Positions 46,290-56,044 of a stretch of 64,000 bases of DNA are shown here, one piece after another (the stretch's first letter is position 1; the number at the start of each line of letters is the position of its first letter). The stretch comes from an uncultured Massilia sp. (lineage in GTDB: Bacteria; Pseudomonadota; Gammaproteobacteria; Burkholderiales; Burkholderiaceae): positions 376,682-440,681 of the forward strand of contig CAMLMV010000001.1 in NCBI GenBank assembly GCA_946481275.1. The letters are read 5' to 3'. The notes below the pieces were generated by a model, which worked only from the letters and a program-made list of their open reading frames with translations, searched no databases and was not told the DNA's origin. Position numbers and translations under genes: made by a program.

Positions 46290-47369
46290 ATGGCCGACCT
46301 GTTTGACAATCCGATGGGGCTGATGGGCTTCGAATTCGTGGAATTCGCCTCGCCCACCCCGGGCGTGCTGGAGCCCGTCTTCGAAGCGCTGGGCTTCACC
46401 AAAGTGGCCGTGCACCGCTCGAAGGACGTCGTGCTGTACCGCCAGGGCGACATCAACTTCATCGTCAACAACGAGCCGAAGAGCGTCGCCTACTACTTCG
46501 CGGCCGAACACGGCCCGTCGGCATGCGGCATGGCCTTCCGCGTCCAGAACGCCCATAAGGCCTACGCCCGCGCCCTGGAGCTGGGCGCCCAGCCGATGGA
46601 CATCCCGACCGGCCCGATGGAGCTGCGCCTGCCCGCCATCAAGGGCATCGGCGGCGCGCCGCTGTACCTGATCGACCGTTTCGAAGACGGTAAATCGATC
46701 TACGACATCGACTTCGAATGGATCGAGGGCACCGAGCGCCACCCCGCGGGCCACGGCCTGAAGCTCATCGACCACCTCACGCACAACGTCTACCGCGGCC
46801 GCATGTCGTACTGGGCCAGCTTCTACGAGAAGCTGTTCAACTTCCGCGAGATCCGCTACTTCGACATCAAGGGCGAGTATACGGGCCTCACGTCGAAGGC
46901 GATGACGGCGCCTGACGGCAAGATCCGCATCCCGCTGAACGAGGAAGGCAAGGCGGGCGGCGGCCAGATCGAGGAATTCCTGCTCAAGTACAACGGCGAA
47001 GGCATCCAGCACATCGCGCTGCTGACCGACGACATCTTCGTCACCGTCGACGGCCTGCGCGCTGCCGGCGTGCCGCTGATGACCGCGCCGCCGGCCACGT
47101 ACTACGAGATGCTGGAAACCCGCCTGCCGGGCCACGGCCAGGACGTCGAGGCGCTGAAGGCGCGCGGATTGCTGGTCGACGGCACGACCGAGGGCGGCAC
47201 GCAGCGCCTGCTGCTGCAGATCTTCTCGGAGACGCAGCTGGGTCCCGTGTTCTTCGAATTCATTCAGCGCAAGGGCGACGAGGGCTTTGGCGAAGGTAAC
47301 TTCAAGGCGTTGTTCGAGTCGATCGAGCGTGACCAGTTGCGCCGTGGGGCGTTGAAAACCGCGGCATAA
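46290..47369 (+). CDS. hpd: 4-hydroxyphenylpyruvate dioxygenase
   Basis: A 359-residue two-lobed VOC-fold enzyme. Iron ligands fit [12 protein letters not shown] (His), [14 protein letters not shown] (His) and [20 protein letters not shown] (Glu). [20 protein letters not shown] starts the N-terminal lobe. It converts 4-hydroxyphenylpyruvate to homogentisate, the substrate of HmgA encoded 1 kb away. AGAGGA precedes the ATG. The LysR gene lies 52 bases upstream on the same strand. A GC-rich hairpin at 47376-47402 follows the stop. Confidence 0.95.
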   Translation: MADLFDNPMGLMGFEFVEFASPTPGVLEPVFEALGFTKVAVHRSKDVVLYRQGDINFIVNNEPKSVAYYFAAEHGPSACGMAFRVQNAHKAYARALELGAQPMDIPTGPMELRLPAIKGIGGAPLYLIDRFEDGKSIYDIDFEWIEGTERHPAGHGLKLIDHLTHNVYRGRMSYWASFYEKLFNFREIRYFDIKGEYTGLTSKAMTAPDGKIRIPLNEEGKAGGGQIEEFLLKYNGEGIQHIALLTDDIFVTVDGLRAAGVPLMTAPPATYYEMLETRLPGHGQDVEALKARGLLVDGTTEGGTQRLLLQIFSETQLGPVFFEFIQRKGDEGFGEGNFKALFESIERDQLRRGALKTAA

Positions 47370-47375
47370 GCCGGC

Positions 47376-47402
47376 GGGGTGGGCGGCCGGACCGTCCACC
47401 CC
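47376..47402 (+). terminator. Probable terminator after hpd
   Basis: GGGGTGGGCGG pairs with CCGTCCACCCC (11 pairs, one G-T) around a 5-base loop, six bases after the hpd stop. A weak T-rich stretch (ATCTTTT) comes some 14 bases later rather than directly, so termination efficiency is uncertain. Confidence 0.6.
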
Positions 47403-47607
47403 GATAAATCCCAATCTTTTCAAGGTGTTAAGCGATTTTTTGCGAACACCTGTGCACTTCATTTCCAGACAATTATCTGAGTGTTGCGTGCACGTCTCAT
47501 TCTCCCGTTTCCCGCAGATTTTCTCATCGGTTTGTAACCAAAAGCCACAAGCTGGGCACTAGAATTTCCGTACGGCATCAATACCTACTGAAATTCAAGC
47601 ACAAACC

Positions 47608-48378
47608 ATGACTAACCGGCGCCTTGCCCCGTTTACCTTCCTGCTGCTGGCCACGGCCCCATTCGCACACGCCGACGAGCCCGACGCCCCGCTGAGCGCG
47701 ACCGTCTCCGTCAGCTCACAATACGTGTCGCGCGGCATCCGCCAGACGTGGGGCGGGCCGGCAGCGATGGCCGGCGTCGACTACGCGCATCCGGGCGGCT
47801 GGTCGGCCGGCACGTCCGTCATCAACGTCAGCGACAAATTCATCGAGAACGGCACCGTGGAATGGGACCTGTACGGCGGCTACAGCGGCAGCGCAGGCCC
47901 GGTCGGCTGGTCGGCGATGGTGTACTGGTACAAATACCCGGGTGCGCGCATCAGCGCGACGGACACGTCGTTCGACTACGGCGAACTGTCCGCCGGCTTC
48001 ACCTGGAAGACGCTGTATGCCCGCTACAACTACACGTTCAGCCGCGACTTCTTCGGCATCACGAATGCCCGCGGCACCGGCTACCTGGACGTCGGCGCCG
48101 ACCAGCCGCTGACCAGGTCGCTCACCCTGAACCTGCACGCCGGCGACGGCCGCGTGGCCGGCAGGGGCAACGGCATCTGGGACTGGCGCGACCTGAAGGC
48201 CGGCCTGACCCACAAGCTCGAAGACGGCTGGAGCGTCGCCCTGAACTACACCCGCGCGATCGGTGGTGCCGGCGTCTACAGCAGCTACACGACGGGCGTG
48301 CCGCGCGCCGACGGCCGCCTGGCCGTGTCGAACGTCGCGCGCCGCGCCGTCGTGCTGTCGCTGACCCGCAAATTCTGA
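47608..48378 (+). CDS. TorF-family putative porin/outer-membrane protein
   Basis: A 256-residue beta-barrel protein with signal peptide ([17 protein letters not shown]). [20 protein letters not shown] is the start of the TorF/Gcw-chp family barrel, and the chain ends VVLSLTRKF, the aromatic-ending strand of outer-membrane proteins. The family is thought to form small outer-membrane channels; no substrate is known. A chemoreceptor starts 14 bases after its stop, so both are probably made together; the channel could admit what the receptor senses. A 238-base gap to hpd should hold the promoter. Confidence 0.85.
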   Translation: MTNRRLAPFTFLLLATAPFAHADEPDAPLSATVSVSSQYVSRGIRQTWGGPAAMAGVDYAHPGGWSAGTSVINVSDKFIENGTVEWDLYGGYSGSAGPVGWSAMVYWYKYPGARISATDTSFDYGELSAGFTWKTLYARYNYTFSRDFFGITNARGTGYLDVGADQPLTRSLTLNLHAGDGRVAGRGNGIWDWRDLKAGLTHKLEDGWSVALNYTRAIGGAGVYSSYTTGVPRADGRLAVSNVARRAVVLSLTRKF

Positions 48379-48392
48379 ATCGAGGAGAAACA

Positions 48393-50393
48393 ATGCGTCG
48401 CACCCCCCTGTCGTCTTTCTCGCTGACCGCGAAGATCTGCGCCACGGCCACCACGCTCGTCGTGCTGAGCCTCGCGGTCACCTCCGCCGTCATCGCCGTG
48501 CGCAGCAGCGACACGGCCGAGGACGCGAGCATGCACCAGGCCCGCACGTCCGCGCGCGAAGCGGCTGCCGCCGTGCAGGCGCAGATCGGCACGAAGCTGG
48601 GCGCCGTCACCAGCCTCGCCGCCGGCATGAGCGCGCTGCGCGAAGCGGACATCGCGCCGTCGCGGCCGCAGATCGCCGCCTTCACGCAGGCGACGGTGCG
48701 CAGCTCGGACGACTTCATCGGCGGCGCCGTGACGTTCGAACCGGATGCGCTGGACGGCAAGGACGCCGACTACGCCGGCAAGGGGCCCGAATACGATGCG
48801 TCCGGCCGCTACATGCCGTACTACACCCGCAACGCGGACGGCACCATGCACGTGGAGCCGATCGTGTGGCCCACCACGCCGGGCGCCAACGACTGGTACG
48901 ACATCCCCAAGGCCACGCGCAAGGTGTTCTTCACGGAGCCGTACTCGTATCCCGTCAACGGCAAGGACATCATGCTGGCGTCGCTCGTGGCGCCGATCCT
49001 CGTCAAGGGCGAGTTCCGCGGCACGGCCAGCGCCGACTTCCAGCTCACGCACCTGGGCGAGATCCTCGGCAAGATCAGGGTCGTCGAAGGTGGCCGGCTG
49101 GCGCTCGTCTCGAACGGCGGCCTGTATGCGAGCCACCCGGACGCGAGCAGGAACGGCAAGAAAGCCGACGACCTGCCGCCGGCGGCCCTGGCGGCCGTGC
49201 GCGCCGGTGAGACCTATGAATACGTCGACCCGGCCGGCATCGTACACCTGCTGCAGCCGCTGCGCCTGCACCCGGACATCGCGCCGTGGGCCATCAAACT
49301 GTCGTTCCCGCACGCCGTCGCGACGGCCAGCGCACGCCAGCTGATGGGCTATTCCCTGTTCGCGTCGCTGGTCTGCGCCATCGTGGCCGCCATCGTGATG
49401 GTCACCGTGCAGCGCCGCCTGACCCGCCCGCTACGCGTCCTGGGCGCCACCATGACGGACCTCGCGAGCGGCAACGCCGACCTGAACGCCCGCCTGGAAG
49501 CGAAGGGTCGCGACGAACTGGCGCTGATCGCCGCCGGCTTCAACGGCTTCGTCACCAAGATCCAGCAGGTGCTGGTGCAGGTGCGCGAGAGCGCCGGCAG
49601 CGTCGCCGCCGCGAGCGTCGAAATCAGCCAGGGCAACATGGACCTCTCGGGCCGCACCGAGCAGCAGGCCGGCGCGCTGGAAGAAACCGCGGCGTCGATG
49701 GAGCAGCTGACGTCGACCGTCAAGCAGAACGCCGACAATGCGCGCCAGGCCAACCAGCTCGCCCTGTCCGCATCGGAGACGGCCCGCCGCGGCGGCGCCG
49801 TCGTGGCCGAAGTCGTCGAGACGATGGCCGCGATCGACACGGCGTCGCGCAAGGTCGTCGACATCATCGGGGTCATCGACAGCATCGCGTTCCAGACCAA
49901 CATCCTCGCGCTGAACGCGGCCGTCGAAGCGGCGCGCGCCGGCGAGCAGGGCCGCGGCTTCGCCGTCGTCGCGTCGGAAGTGCGGGCACTGGCCCAGCGC
50001 AGCGCGGCCGCCGCGAAGGAGATCAAGGCACTGATCGGCGACGCTTCCGGCAAGGTGGAGGCGGGCAGCGCGCTCGTGCAGGATGCGGGCCGCACGATGG
50101 CCGACGTCGTGTCCAGCGTGCGCCACGTGAGCGACATCGTGGCCGAGATCTCGGCCGCCAGCGCGGAGCAGAGCACGGGCATCGGCCAGGTCAACCAGGC
50201 CATCGTGCAGATGGACGGCACGACGCAGCAGAACGCGGCCCTCGTCGAAGAGGCGGCCGCCGCGGCGGACAGCCTGCAGCAGCAGGCCGACCTGCTCGTG
50301 TCGCTGGTGGGCCAGTTCAGGCTCGAGGGCGCGGCCCCGGTGCGCACGGCCGTTGCCGCGCGGGCCCCGGTGAAGGCGCTGGCCGCCGCGTAA
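48393..50393 (+). CDS. Methyl-accepting chemotaxis protein with dCache sensor
   Basis: A 666-residue receptor. First span about 12-32 ([20 protein letters not shown]), periplasmic dCache-type sensor about 33-310 ([39 protein letters not shown]), second span about 316-338, HAMP about 340-392, then the cytoplasmic signalling hairpin with [20 protein letters not shown] as the CheA/CheW tip. There is no C-terminal CheR-docking pentapeptide (ends ALAAA). GAGGAGA precedes the ATG. dCache domains bind amino acids, organic acids or amines. The gene is coupled to the TorF-like porin upstream. Confidence 0.92.
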   Translation: MRRTPLSSFSLTAKICATATTLVVLSLAVTSAVIAVRSSDTAEDASMHQARTSAREAAAAVQAQIGTKLGAVTSLAAGMSALREADIAPSRPQIAAFTQATVRSSDDFIGGAVTFEPDALDGKDADYAGKGPEYDASGRYMPYYTRNADGTMHVEPIVWPTTPGANDWYDIPKATRKVFFTEPYSYPVNGKDIMLASLVAPILVKGEFRGTASADFQLTHLGEILGKIRVVEGGRLALVSNGGLYASHPDASRNGKKADDLPPAALAAVRAGETYEYVDPAGIVHLLQPLRLHPDIAPWAIKLSFPHAVATASARQLMGYSLFASLVCAIVAAIVMVTVQRRLTRPLRVLGATMTDLASGNADLNARLEAKGRDELALIAAGFNGFVTKIQQVLVQVRESAGSVAAASVEISQGNMDLSGRTEQQAGALEETAASMEQLTSTVKQNADNARQANQLALSASETARRGGAVVAEVVETMAAIDTASRKVVDIIGVIDSIAFQTNILALNAAVEAARAGEQGRGFAVVASEVRALAQRSAAAAKEIKALIGDASGKVEAGSALVQDAGRTMADVVSSVRHVSDIVAEISAASAEQSTGIGQVNQAIVQMDGTTQQNAALVEEAAAAADSLQQQADLLVSLVGQFRLEGAAPVRTAVAARAPVKALAAA

Positions 50394-50539
50394 GCCGCGA
50401 CGCGGGCGACCATGTGTACACCGTACACGCGCGCGAGCTGCCGGCCGTGCCGCAGCGCAGGACGACGCTGAACCACGTGTCTGTCACGCCGCTGAGCCGG
50501 GTGCTATCCTTCGGGGGACGCATCTGAGAAGGAGGTCGC

Positions 50540-50902
50540 TTGCTGCTCGCGTTTGCCGTATTGCTCGTTTTTCAGTGCCTGGGTGAGGGGCTCGTTTTCC
50601 TGCTTCGGCTACCGGTCCCCGGCCCGGTGGCCGGCATGCTGCTGTTGCTCGTGGCGCTCGTCGCGTTCCCGCGCCTGCACGACACCGTGGAGGCGGGCGC
50701 GAACGAGCTGCTGCGCCATCTGTCGCTGCTGTTCGTGCCGGCCGGCGTGGGCATCATCGTGGCGGCGGCGAGCGGCAGCGGACACTGGCTCGCGATCTGC
50801 GCGGCCGTCGTCGGCAGCACCTTGCTGACCCTTGCCGTGACGGCACTCGTGCTGCGGGCGCTCACGCCCGCCCACAGGAATGGGGAGGGCGGCGATGTTT
50901 GA
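50540..50902 (+). CDS. lrgA: CidA/LrgA-family holin-like protein
   Basis: A 120-residue protein with four spans: LLAFAVLLVFQCLGEGLVFL, VPGPVAGMLLLLVALVAF, LSLLFVPAGVGIIVAAASGS and the C-terminal span. It is the LrgA/CidA fold, linked to murein hydrolase control or to pyruvate/metabolite export. The start is a TTG at 50540 with a strong ribosome site, AAGGAGG, seven bases before. It overlaps lrgB by 8 bases. Confidence 0.85.
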   Translation: MLLAFAVLLVFQCLGEGLVFLLRLPVPGPVAGMLLLLVALVAFPRLHDTVEAGANELLRHLSLLFVPAGVGIIVAAASGSGHWLAICAAVVGSTLLTLAVTALVLRALTPAHRNGEGGDV

Positions 50903-51635
50903 GTTCGACCAACTGACCCACTTCTGGGTCTACCTGTCCGCGTCGCCGCTGCTGGGCCTCACGGTCACCCTGTGCGCGTACGTGTTCGCGCAATGGGTGT
51001 ATGCGCGCTGCGGTTTTTCACCGCTGGCCAATCCCGTCGCCATTGCGATCGCCCTCGTGAGCCTCGTGCTGGCGGCCAGCGGCATGTCGTACCAACGCTA
51101 TTTCGCGGGCGCGCAGTTCGTCCACTTCCTGCTCGGTCCCGCCACCGTCGCCCTGGCCGTGCCGCTCGCGCGCCAGATGCCGCGCCTGCGCCGCAGCCTG
51201 TTCCCGCTCGCGTGCGCGCTGCTGTCCGGGTGCGTGACGGCCATCGTCAGCGCCGTCGGCATCGCCGTGCTGATGGGCGCCTCGCCCGAGCTGGCGCGCT
51301 CGCTGGGCCCGAAATCGGCCACGACGCCCATCGCGATGGCCGTGTCGGAACACCTGGGCGGCTTGCCGGCGCTGACGGCCGTCCTCGTGATCGGCACCGG
51401 CATCTTCGGCGCCGTCACGGCACGCTTCCTGATGAACGCCCTGCGCATCGACTCGCATGCGGCGCGCGGCCTTGCGCTGGGTGTCGCGTCGCACGGCATC
51501 GGCACGGCGCGCGCGTTCCAGGTGAGTCCGGAAATGGGTGCTTATGCGGGGCTCGGCATGGGGATCAACGGCGTGCTGACGGCATTGCTCGCGCCGTGGC
51601 TCGTGCCCTTGCTGCTGCGCTGGATGGGTCAATAA
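50895..51635 (+). CDS. lrgB: LrgB-family membrane protein
   Basis: A 246-residue membrane protein with about seven spans. GPATVALAVPLARQMP, SLGPKSATTPIAMAVSEHLG and LALGVASHGIGTARAF are the LrgB/CidB signatures. With LrgA it acts as one two-subunit unit, in plant homologues fused as a glycolate/glycerate transporter and in Staphylococcus linked to lysis control; which applies here is unknown. The ATG at 50895 follows GGGGAGG and lies inside lrgA. The stop lies four bases before a hairpin at 51640. Confidence 0.87.
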   Translation: MFEFDQLTHFWVYLSASPLLGLTVTLCAYVFAQWVYARCGFSPLANPVAIAIALVSLVLAASGMSYQRYFAGAQFVHFLLGPATVALAVPLARQMPRLRRSLFPLACALLSGCVTAIVSAVGIAVLMGASPELARSLGPKSATTPIAMAVSEHLGGLPALTAVLVIGTGIFGAVTARFLMNALRIDSHAARGLALGVASHGIGTARAFQVSPEMGAYAGLGMGINGVLTALLAPWLVPLLLRWMGQ

Positions 51636-51639
51636 AGAA

Positions 51640-51671
51640 GCCCGCAACCACGCGCGGACGCGATTGCGGGC
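51640..51671 (-). terminator. Terminator-like hairpin between lrgB and the hemerythrin gene
   Basis: GCCCGCAA and TTGCGGGC form an 8-bp outer stem; CGCG pairs inside it, leaving a small loop. On the minus strand it is followed by CTTCTTTATT, a T-rich stretch, as for termination of the hemerythrin-like gene. On the plus strand no T-run follows, so its effect on lrgAB is unclear. Confidence 0.55.
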
Positions 51672-51738
51672 GGGGCAGGCGCGCAGAACGCCGTGCCGGG
51701 GGAGCGCAGGCGGCTTGCGCCGCTGCGAAGAACTGGCT

Positions 51739-52323
51739 TTACGCGTGCGACGGCTTGCGCGTGAAGGCGCGCGCCGCGAACAGCGCGCTGGCCACGCCGA
51801 CGACGATGGCGGCCGTGCTGCCCGAGAAGCCGACGGCCGTGTTGGCGGCGATCTTGCCGGCCTTCGGCGTCACCAGTTCCAGGCGGCGCTTCGTCATCTG
51901 CGCGCCCAGCTCGGAGAGGCGCTCGCGGCTCAGCGTCTGCTCGGCTTCCGGCAGCAGCACGGTTTCCTCGTCGGCCACATGGTGCTGCACGTCGCGCATC
52001 AGTTCGAACACGAGCTCGTCGTGGCGCGGCGACTTCGGATCGGTGCGGCGCAGCTCCGCGATGACGGCGCGCATCTCGTCATGTTCCGGCTCGCTCTTGT
52101 CCATGACCTTCTGGTCGTGGGCGCGCGGGCGCATGACGGGATAGAAGATTTCCTCTTCCAGGGTCGCGTGGATTTCCAGCGCGTCGCAGATCGTTTCGGC
52201 CAGCGCCTTCTTGACGCTGGGGCGCTTGTCGCGGGTGTACTGGTGGAACGTGACCATCACGTGCGAGTGATCGAAGCGGATCATGTCGGTGATGGAAGGA
52301 CTCAGTTTTTTCAGGGAAAACAT
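51739..52323 (-). CDS. Hemerythrin-domain protein with C-terminal hydrophobic helix
   Basis: A 194-residue protein. The HHE domain (about 15-140) supplies di-iron ligands: His in FDHSHVMV, His/Glu in EIHATLEEEIFYPV, His in EPEHDEMRAVI and HHVADEETVLLPE. A C-terminal hydrophobic segment (about 165-190, TAAIVVGVASALFAARAF) may anchor it in the membrane. Proteins of this group handle oxygen, nitric oxide or iron. AGGAGA precedes the ATG at 52323. It is divergent from the manganese catalase gene, with a 342-base gap. Confidence 0.87.
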   Translation of the reverse strand: MFSLKKLSPSITDMIRFDHSHVMVTFHQYTRDKRPSVKKALAETICDALEIHATLEEEIFYPVMRPRAHDQKVMDKSEPEHDEMRAVIAELRRTDPKSPRHDELVFELMRDVQHHVADEETVLLPEAEQTLSRERLSELGAQMTKRRLELVTPKAGKIAANTAVGFSGSTAAIVVGVASALFAARAFTRKPSHA

Positions 52324-52665
52324 GATCGTCTCCTGTTTGCTGTGGGGTAGCGATAGATGCATGTTAGTGCCGACGCTAGAGCTGCCGCGTAGGAGGGCAC
52401 CGCACGGTTTTGTCGGCCGATGACGCACGGGCTGTCCGGCCCAGACTGGCAATCTCTCGACTGTTTCCGCGTGTTCAGAATCTCACGAAACTCGACAGGA
52501 TGTCGCCTCTACTCCTACACAGACACGGCTTCGTTTCTGATTACTCGGCGCCCCAACGCTGCCAAGATGGCATCAACCGGTCGCGCTACGGCGCTTCCGT
52601 TTGTCCGCGCGGTAACGCAGGACGCGTTCCGCGCGGCCATCCAATCACACACTGGAGGAATGGGA
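52324..52665. promoter_or_regulatory. Divergent region between hemerythrin-like and manganese catalase genes
   Basis: No gene is assigned to these 342 bases. The catalase frame stays open upstream to 52420, but that part looks non-coding and has no ribosome site. The region is less GC-rich than its flanks and should hold promoters for both genes; I cannot name a specific box. A shared stress-type promoter is plausible from the two products. Confidence 0.5.
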
Positions 52666-53607
52666 ATGTTTGCACATAACAAGCGCCTGCAGTACACCGT
52701 GCGTGTCAGTGAACCGAATCCGGGGCTGGCCAACCTGATGCTCGAACAGTTCGGCGGCCCGCAGGGCGAGCTGGCCGCGGCCATGCGTTACTTTACCCAG
52801 GCCGTCAGCGAAGACGATCCGGGCCGCAAGGACATGCTGTTCGACATCGCGACGGAAGAACTGAGCCACCTCGAGGTGATCGGCCACATCGTCGCCATGC
52901 TCAACAAGGGCGCCAAGGGCGAGCTGGCCGAAGCCATCGACAGCGAAGCGGATCTGTACAAGAAGATCCACGGCGCGGGCAACGACAGCCACGTGACGCA
53001 GGTGCTGTACGGCGCCGGCACGCCGCTGGTCAACTCGGCCGGCGTGCCGTGGACGGCCGCGTACATCGACACGATCGGCGAGCCGACGGCCGACCTCCGC
53101 TCGAACATCGCGGCCGAGGCGCGCGCCAAGATCGTCTACGAGCGCCTGATCGCGCTGACCGACGACCCGGGCGTGAAGGAAGCGCTGGGCTTCCTGATGA
53201 CGCGCGAGATCGCGCACCAGAAGTCGTTCGAGAAGGCGCTGTACTCGATCCAGCCGAACTTCCCGTCGGGGAAAATGCCGGGCGACCCGCGCTTCGCCAA
53301 CACCTACTTCAACATGTCGCAGGGTCCGGGCGAGATGCGCGGCTCCTGGAACCAGGGCGAGAACTGGGACTTCGTCACGGACCGCGAGAAGCAGATGGCC
53401 GTCGACGGCGGCACGGGCGAAGCCGAAGTCAGGTTGCCGGCGAAGGACGTCGACGTCCTCAAGCAGATGGCCGAGCGCACGATGTCCGACCCGAACGTCG
53501 ATCCGACGACCGGTGCGGAGCTGGGCATGGGCAACCAGACGCTGGCTGACGGCATGACCGTGCAGCCGGGTGCGCAGCCGAGCCCGGGGGCGCCGAAGCT
53601 GCACTGA
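52666..53607 (+). CDS. Manganese catalase
   Basis: A 313-residue non-haem catalase. The dimanganese ligands are readable: Glu35 (GGPQGELAAAM), Glu65 and His68 (TEELSHLEVIGH), Glu151 (NIAAEARAKIVYE) and His184 (TREIAHQKSFEKAL), agreeing in spacing with Lactobacillus plantarum catalase. It breaks down hydrogen peroxide. GGAGG lies seven bases before the ATG at 52666; an ATG six bases earlier is an alternative. The tail after residue 285 is flexible, ending APKLH. A stable hairpin follows the stop, then the ZIP transporter gene, which could supply manganese. Confidence 0.93.
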   Translation: MFAHNKRLQYTVRVSEPNPGLANLMLEQFGGPQGELAAAMRYFTQAVSEDDPGRKDMLFDIATEELSHLEVIGHIVAMLNKGAKGELAEAIDSEADLYKKIHGAGNDSHVTQVLYGAGTPLVNSAGVPWTAAYIDTIGEPTADLRSNIAAEARAKIVYERLIALTDDPGVKEALGFLMTREIAHQKSFEKALYSIQPNFPSGKMPGDPRFANTYFNMSQGPGEMRGSWNQGENWDFVTDREKQMAVDGGTGEAEVRLPAKDVDVLKQMAERTMSDPNVDPTTGAELGMGNQTLADGMTVQPGAQPSPGAPKLH

Positions 53608-53616
53608 GCAACCACC

Positions 53617-53646
53617 CCGTCGTCCCCCCTTGCGCAGGGACGACGG
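53617..53646 (+). terminator. Stable hairpin after manganese catalase
   Basis: CCGTCGTCCC and GGGACGACGG form a perfect 10-bp stem around a 10-base loop. It starts nine bases after the catalase stop and lies 15 bases before the ZIP transporter ATG. No T-run follows, so it may limit read-through into the transporter or stabilise the catalase mRNA end. Confidence 0.5.
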
Positions 53647-53661
53647 ATTCGAAAGCCCCGC

Positions 53662-54567
53662 ATGGAAACACCCCTGATCAAACAAGCTACCCTCTGGGGC
53701 CCTCGCCGCGTGGCCGGCTGCGCCGTGTGCATCCTGGGCTGCGCGGTGCTCCTCTTCACGCTGTTCGGGTACTTCGCAGACCTGCTGCGCGACGTCCCGC
53801 ACGTGCGCGGCGCACTGGTCGGCGGCGCGACCGCGGCCGCCGCGACGGCGCTCGGCACCTTGCCCATCCTGCTGTCACAGAATTTTTCGAACCGCACCTA
53901 CGACTGCTTCCTCGGCTTCGGCGGCGGCGTCATGCTGGGCGCGACCGCATTTTCTCTCGTGATCCCCGCGCTGGCGGCCGCGAAGACGGGCGGCGCCGGG
54001 AACTGGGGCGCGAGCCTGGCCGTCGGCGCCGGCATCATGGCCGGGGCGGCGCTGCTGCTCGTCCTCGACCGCTGCATTTCGACCGACGGGATCTTGTCCC
54101 ATGACGATCCGCGTATCGCGCATTCGCTCAAGCGCGCGTGGCTATTCGTGTGGGCCGTCGCGCTGCACAACCTGCCGGAAGGCCTGGCAATCGGCGTGGC
54201 GTATGCGGGCGTCGACATCGACAAGGCCAATTCGCTGGCGACCGGTATCTCGATCCAGGACGTGCCGGAAGGCCTCGTCGTCGCGCTGGCCCTGCGCACC
54301 GTCGGCTATGGACGGGGCCTGTCGGCGGCGCTGGGCGTCGCGTCCGGCCTGATCGAACCGGTGGCCGCCGTCGCCGGCGCCGTCCTGATCGGCATCTCGG
54401 CCGGGATGCTGCCGTTCGCACTCGCCGCCGCCGCGGGCGCCATGCTGTTCGTGATCGTCAACGACGTCGTGCCGGAAGCGCAGCAGAACGACAACGGCAC
54501 GTGGGCCAGCGTGGCCCTCGTCTTCGGCTTCATCCTCATGACGGTGCTGGACACGGCGCTCGGCTGA
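53662..54567 (+). CDS. ZIP-family divalent metal transporter
   Basis: A 301-residue membrane protein with about eight spans. ALHNLPEGLAIGVAYAGVDI in span 4 and SIQDVPEGLVVALALRTVGY in span 5 are the ZIP metal-transport motifs. The family imports Zn2+, Mn2+ or Fe2+ into the cytosol. The gene is 54 bases downstream of the manganese catalase on the same strand, so Mn2+ supply is a reasonable guess, though GufA-like members with broad range are possible. The N-terminal span is followed by a short loop with LRDVPHVRG. Confidence 0.88.
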   Translation: METPLIKQATLWGPRRVAGCAVCILGCAVLLFTLFGYFADLLRDVPHVRGALVGGATAAAATALGTLPILLSQNFSNRTYDCFLGFGGGVMLGATAFSLVIPALAAAKTGGAGNWGASLAVGAGIMAGAALLLVLDRCISTDGILSHDDPRIAHSLKRAWLFVWAVALHNLPEGLAIGVAYAGVDIDKANSLATGISIQDVPEGLVVALALRTVGYGRGLSAALGVASGLIEPVAAVAGAVLIGISAGMLPFALAAAAGAMLFVIVNDVVPEAQQNDNGTWASVALVFGFILMTVLDTALG

Positions 54568-54676
54568 TACCGAAATCGCAATCGCGCGCCTGTTTTATTT
54601 CATTGGTGGCGGCGACCCGCATTGCCTAAGCTGGTGGCGGGCTCAACCCATATGTATAAATAAAACAGGAGACTAT

Positions 54677-56044
54677 ATGTTCAAACGACTGCTGGCAGCG
54701 TGCTGCCTCGCGCTCGGCTGCGCCTCGGCCGGGGCCATCGACCTGCTGGGCGTGCAGAATGCCCACGACCCGGGCACCATCACGAAGGACGGCGACACGT
54801 ATTTCAATTTCACGACCGGCACCGGCATCTGGTATTCCACGTCGAAGGACCTCAGGACGTGGGCCGCGGGGCCGGCGCCCGTGTTCGCGACCCCGCCAAC
54901 ATGGGTCACGCAGAAGATCCCGAATTTCTCCGGTTCGTACTGGGCGCCGGACGTGATCCAGATGAACGGCTATTACTACCTGTACTACTCGGTGTCGTCG
55001 TTCGGCACGTCGTCGTCCGCGATCGGCGTTGCACGCAGCAGCTCGCTGAAGAACCCGAGCTGGCAGGACCTCGGCATCGTCGTGCAGTCGTACGGCGGCA
55101 GCGCCGAGATCAACGCCATCGACCCCGCGCTGTTCCGCGACCATGACGGCAAGGTCTACCTGAGCTACGGTTCGTTCTTCGGCGGCATCGGTCTCGCAGA
55201 GATCAACCAGTCCACCGGCAAGCTGGCCGGCAGCGTGACGACGATCTGGGGCGGCGGCGGAAAGGACATCGAGGCGCCGTACATCACGCGCGACGGCGGC
55301 TATTACTACCTGTTCGTGAACCGCGGCAGCTGCTGCAAGGGCGCCGATTCCACCTATTACGTGGAAGTGCAGCGCGCGACGAACATCCGCGGACCGTATT
55401 CCGGCACGCGCACGATCCTGCCGGTCACCGACGGCAAGTACCGCGGCCCCGGCCACATCGCCGACCTGCGCCAGGACGGCTGCCACTTCGTCTCCACGCA
55501 CTACTACGACCTGACCGACAACGGCAACGCGAAGCTGGACATCCAGCGGATGACGTACAGTGCCGGCTGGCCGGTCCTGACCCGCAACTTCACGGACTTC
55601 GCCGGCTGCGGCGGCATCAGCGACGGCGTGTACGCGTTCAAGTCGCGCCTGTCGGGCAAGGTGTTCGGCGTGGCGGGCGGATCGACGGCGGACGGCGCGC
55701 TCGTGCAGCAGTCGACGGACGCGAACGCGCGCTACCAGCAGTGGTACGTGATCGGCCACGGCGACGGGTACTACAGCATCATCAACGCGAACAGCCTCAA
55801 GAGCCTGGACGACTTCGACAATTCGACGACGGCCGGCACGAACATCGCCCAGTGGGGCTACTGGGCGGGGCAGGGGCAGCAATGGCGCTTCGCGAGCCCG
55901 GCGGCCGGCTACTACACGGTTGCCAACCGGCTCTCCGGCATGGTGCTGGACGTGCAGAACAAGAGCACGGCCGACGGCGCGCAGATCATCCAGTATCCGT
56001 CCAATGGGGGCGCCAACCAGCAGTGGTCGCTGATCCGAAAGTGA
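54677..56044 (+). CDS. Secreted GH43 arabinanase with C-terminal ricin-type lectin module
   Basis: A 455-residue enzyme with signal peptide (LLAACCLALGCASAGA). The GH43 propeller (about 22-305) has Asp31 in VQNAHDPGTITKDGD, Asp149 in INAIDPALFRDHDG and Glu199 in GGGKDIEAPYITRDG as base, pKa tuner and acid. SYWAPDVIQMNGYYYLYYS is also typical of endo-arabinanases. The C-terminal part (about 310-455) is a CBM13/ricin-B module with repeated QQW motifs (YQQWYVIGHG, QGQQWRFASP, NQQWSLIRK). It should cut arabinan outside the cell or in the periplasm. GGAGA precedes the ATG; the gene stands alone. It differs strongly from the cytosolic GH43 at 4795, so the two likely act at different steps. Confidence 0.9.
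   Translation: MFKRLLAACCLALGCASAGAIDLLGVQNAHDPGTITKDGDTYFNFTTGTGIWYSTSKDLRTWAAGPAPVFATPPTWVTQKIPNFSGSYWAPDVIQMNGYYYLYYSVSSFGTSSSAIGVARSSSLKNPSWQDLGIVVQSYGGSAEINAIDPALFRDHDGKVYLSYGSFFGGIGLAEINQSTGKLAGSVTTIWGGGGKDIEAPYITRDGGYYYLFVNRGSCCKGADSTYYVEVQRATNIRGPYSGTRTILPVTDGKYRGPGHIADLRQDGCHFVSTHYYDLTDNGNAKLDIQRMTYSAGWPVLTRNFTDFAGCGGISDGVYAFKSRLSGKVFGVAGGSTADGALVQQSTDANARYQQWYVIGHGDGYYSIINANSLKSLDDFDNSTTAGTNIAQWGYWAGQGQQWRFASPAAGYYTVANRLSGMVLDVQNKSTADGAQIIQYPSNGGANQQWSLIRK

Noticed and set aside
47748..48392. In-frame extension of the chemoreceptor upstream through the porin gene
   Set aside because: That stretch is the porin read out of frame; the ATG at 48393 has a good ribosome site and begins the transmembrane segment.
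52420..52665. Upstream extension of the manganese catalase
   Set aside because: The extra 80 or so residues have no resemblance to catalases, which begin near MFAHNKRLQY, and the good ribosome site lies just before 52666.
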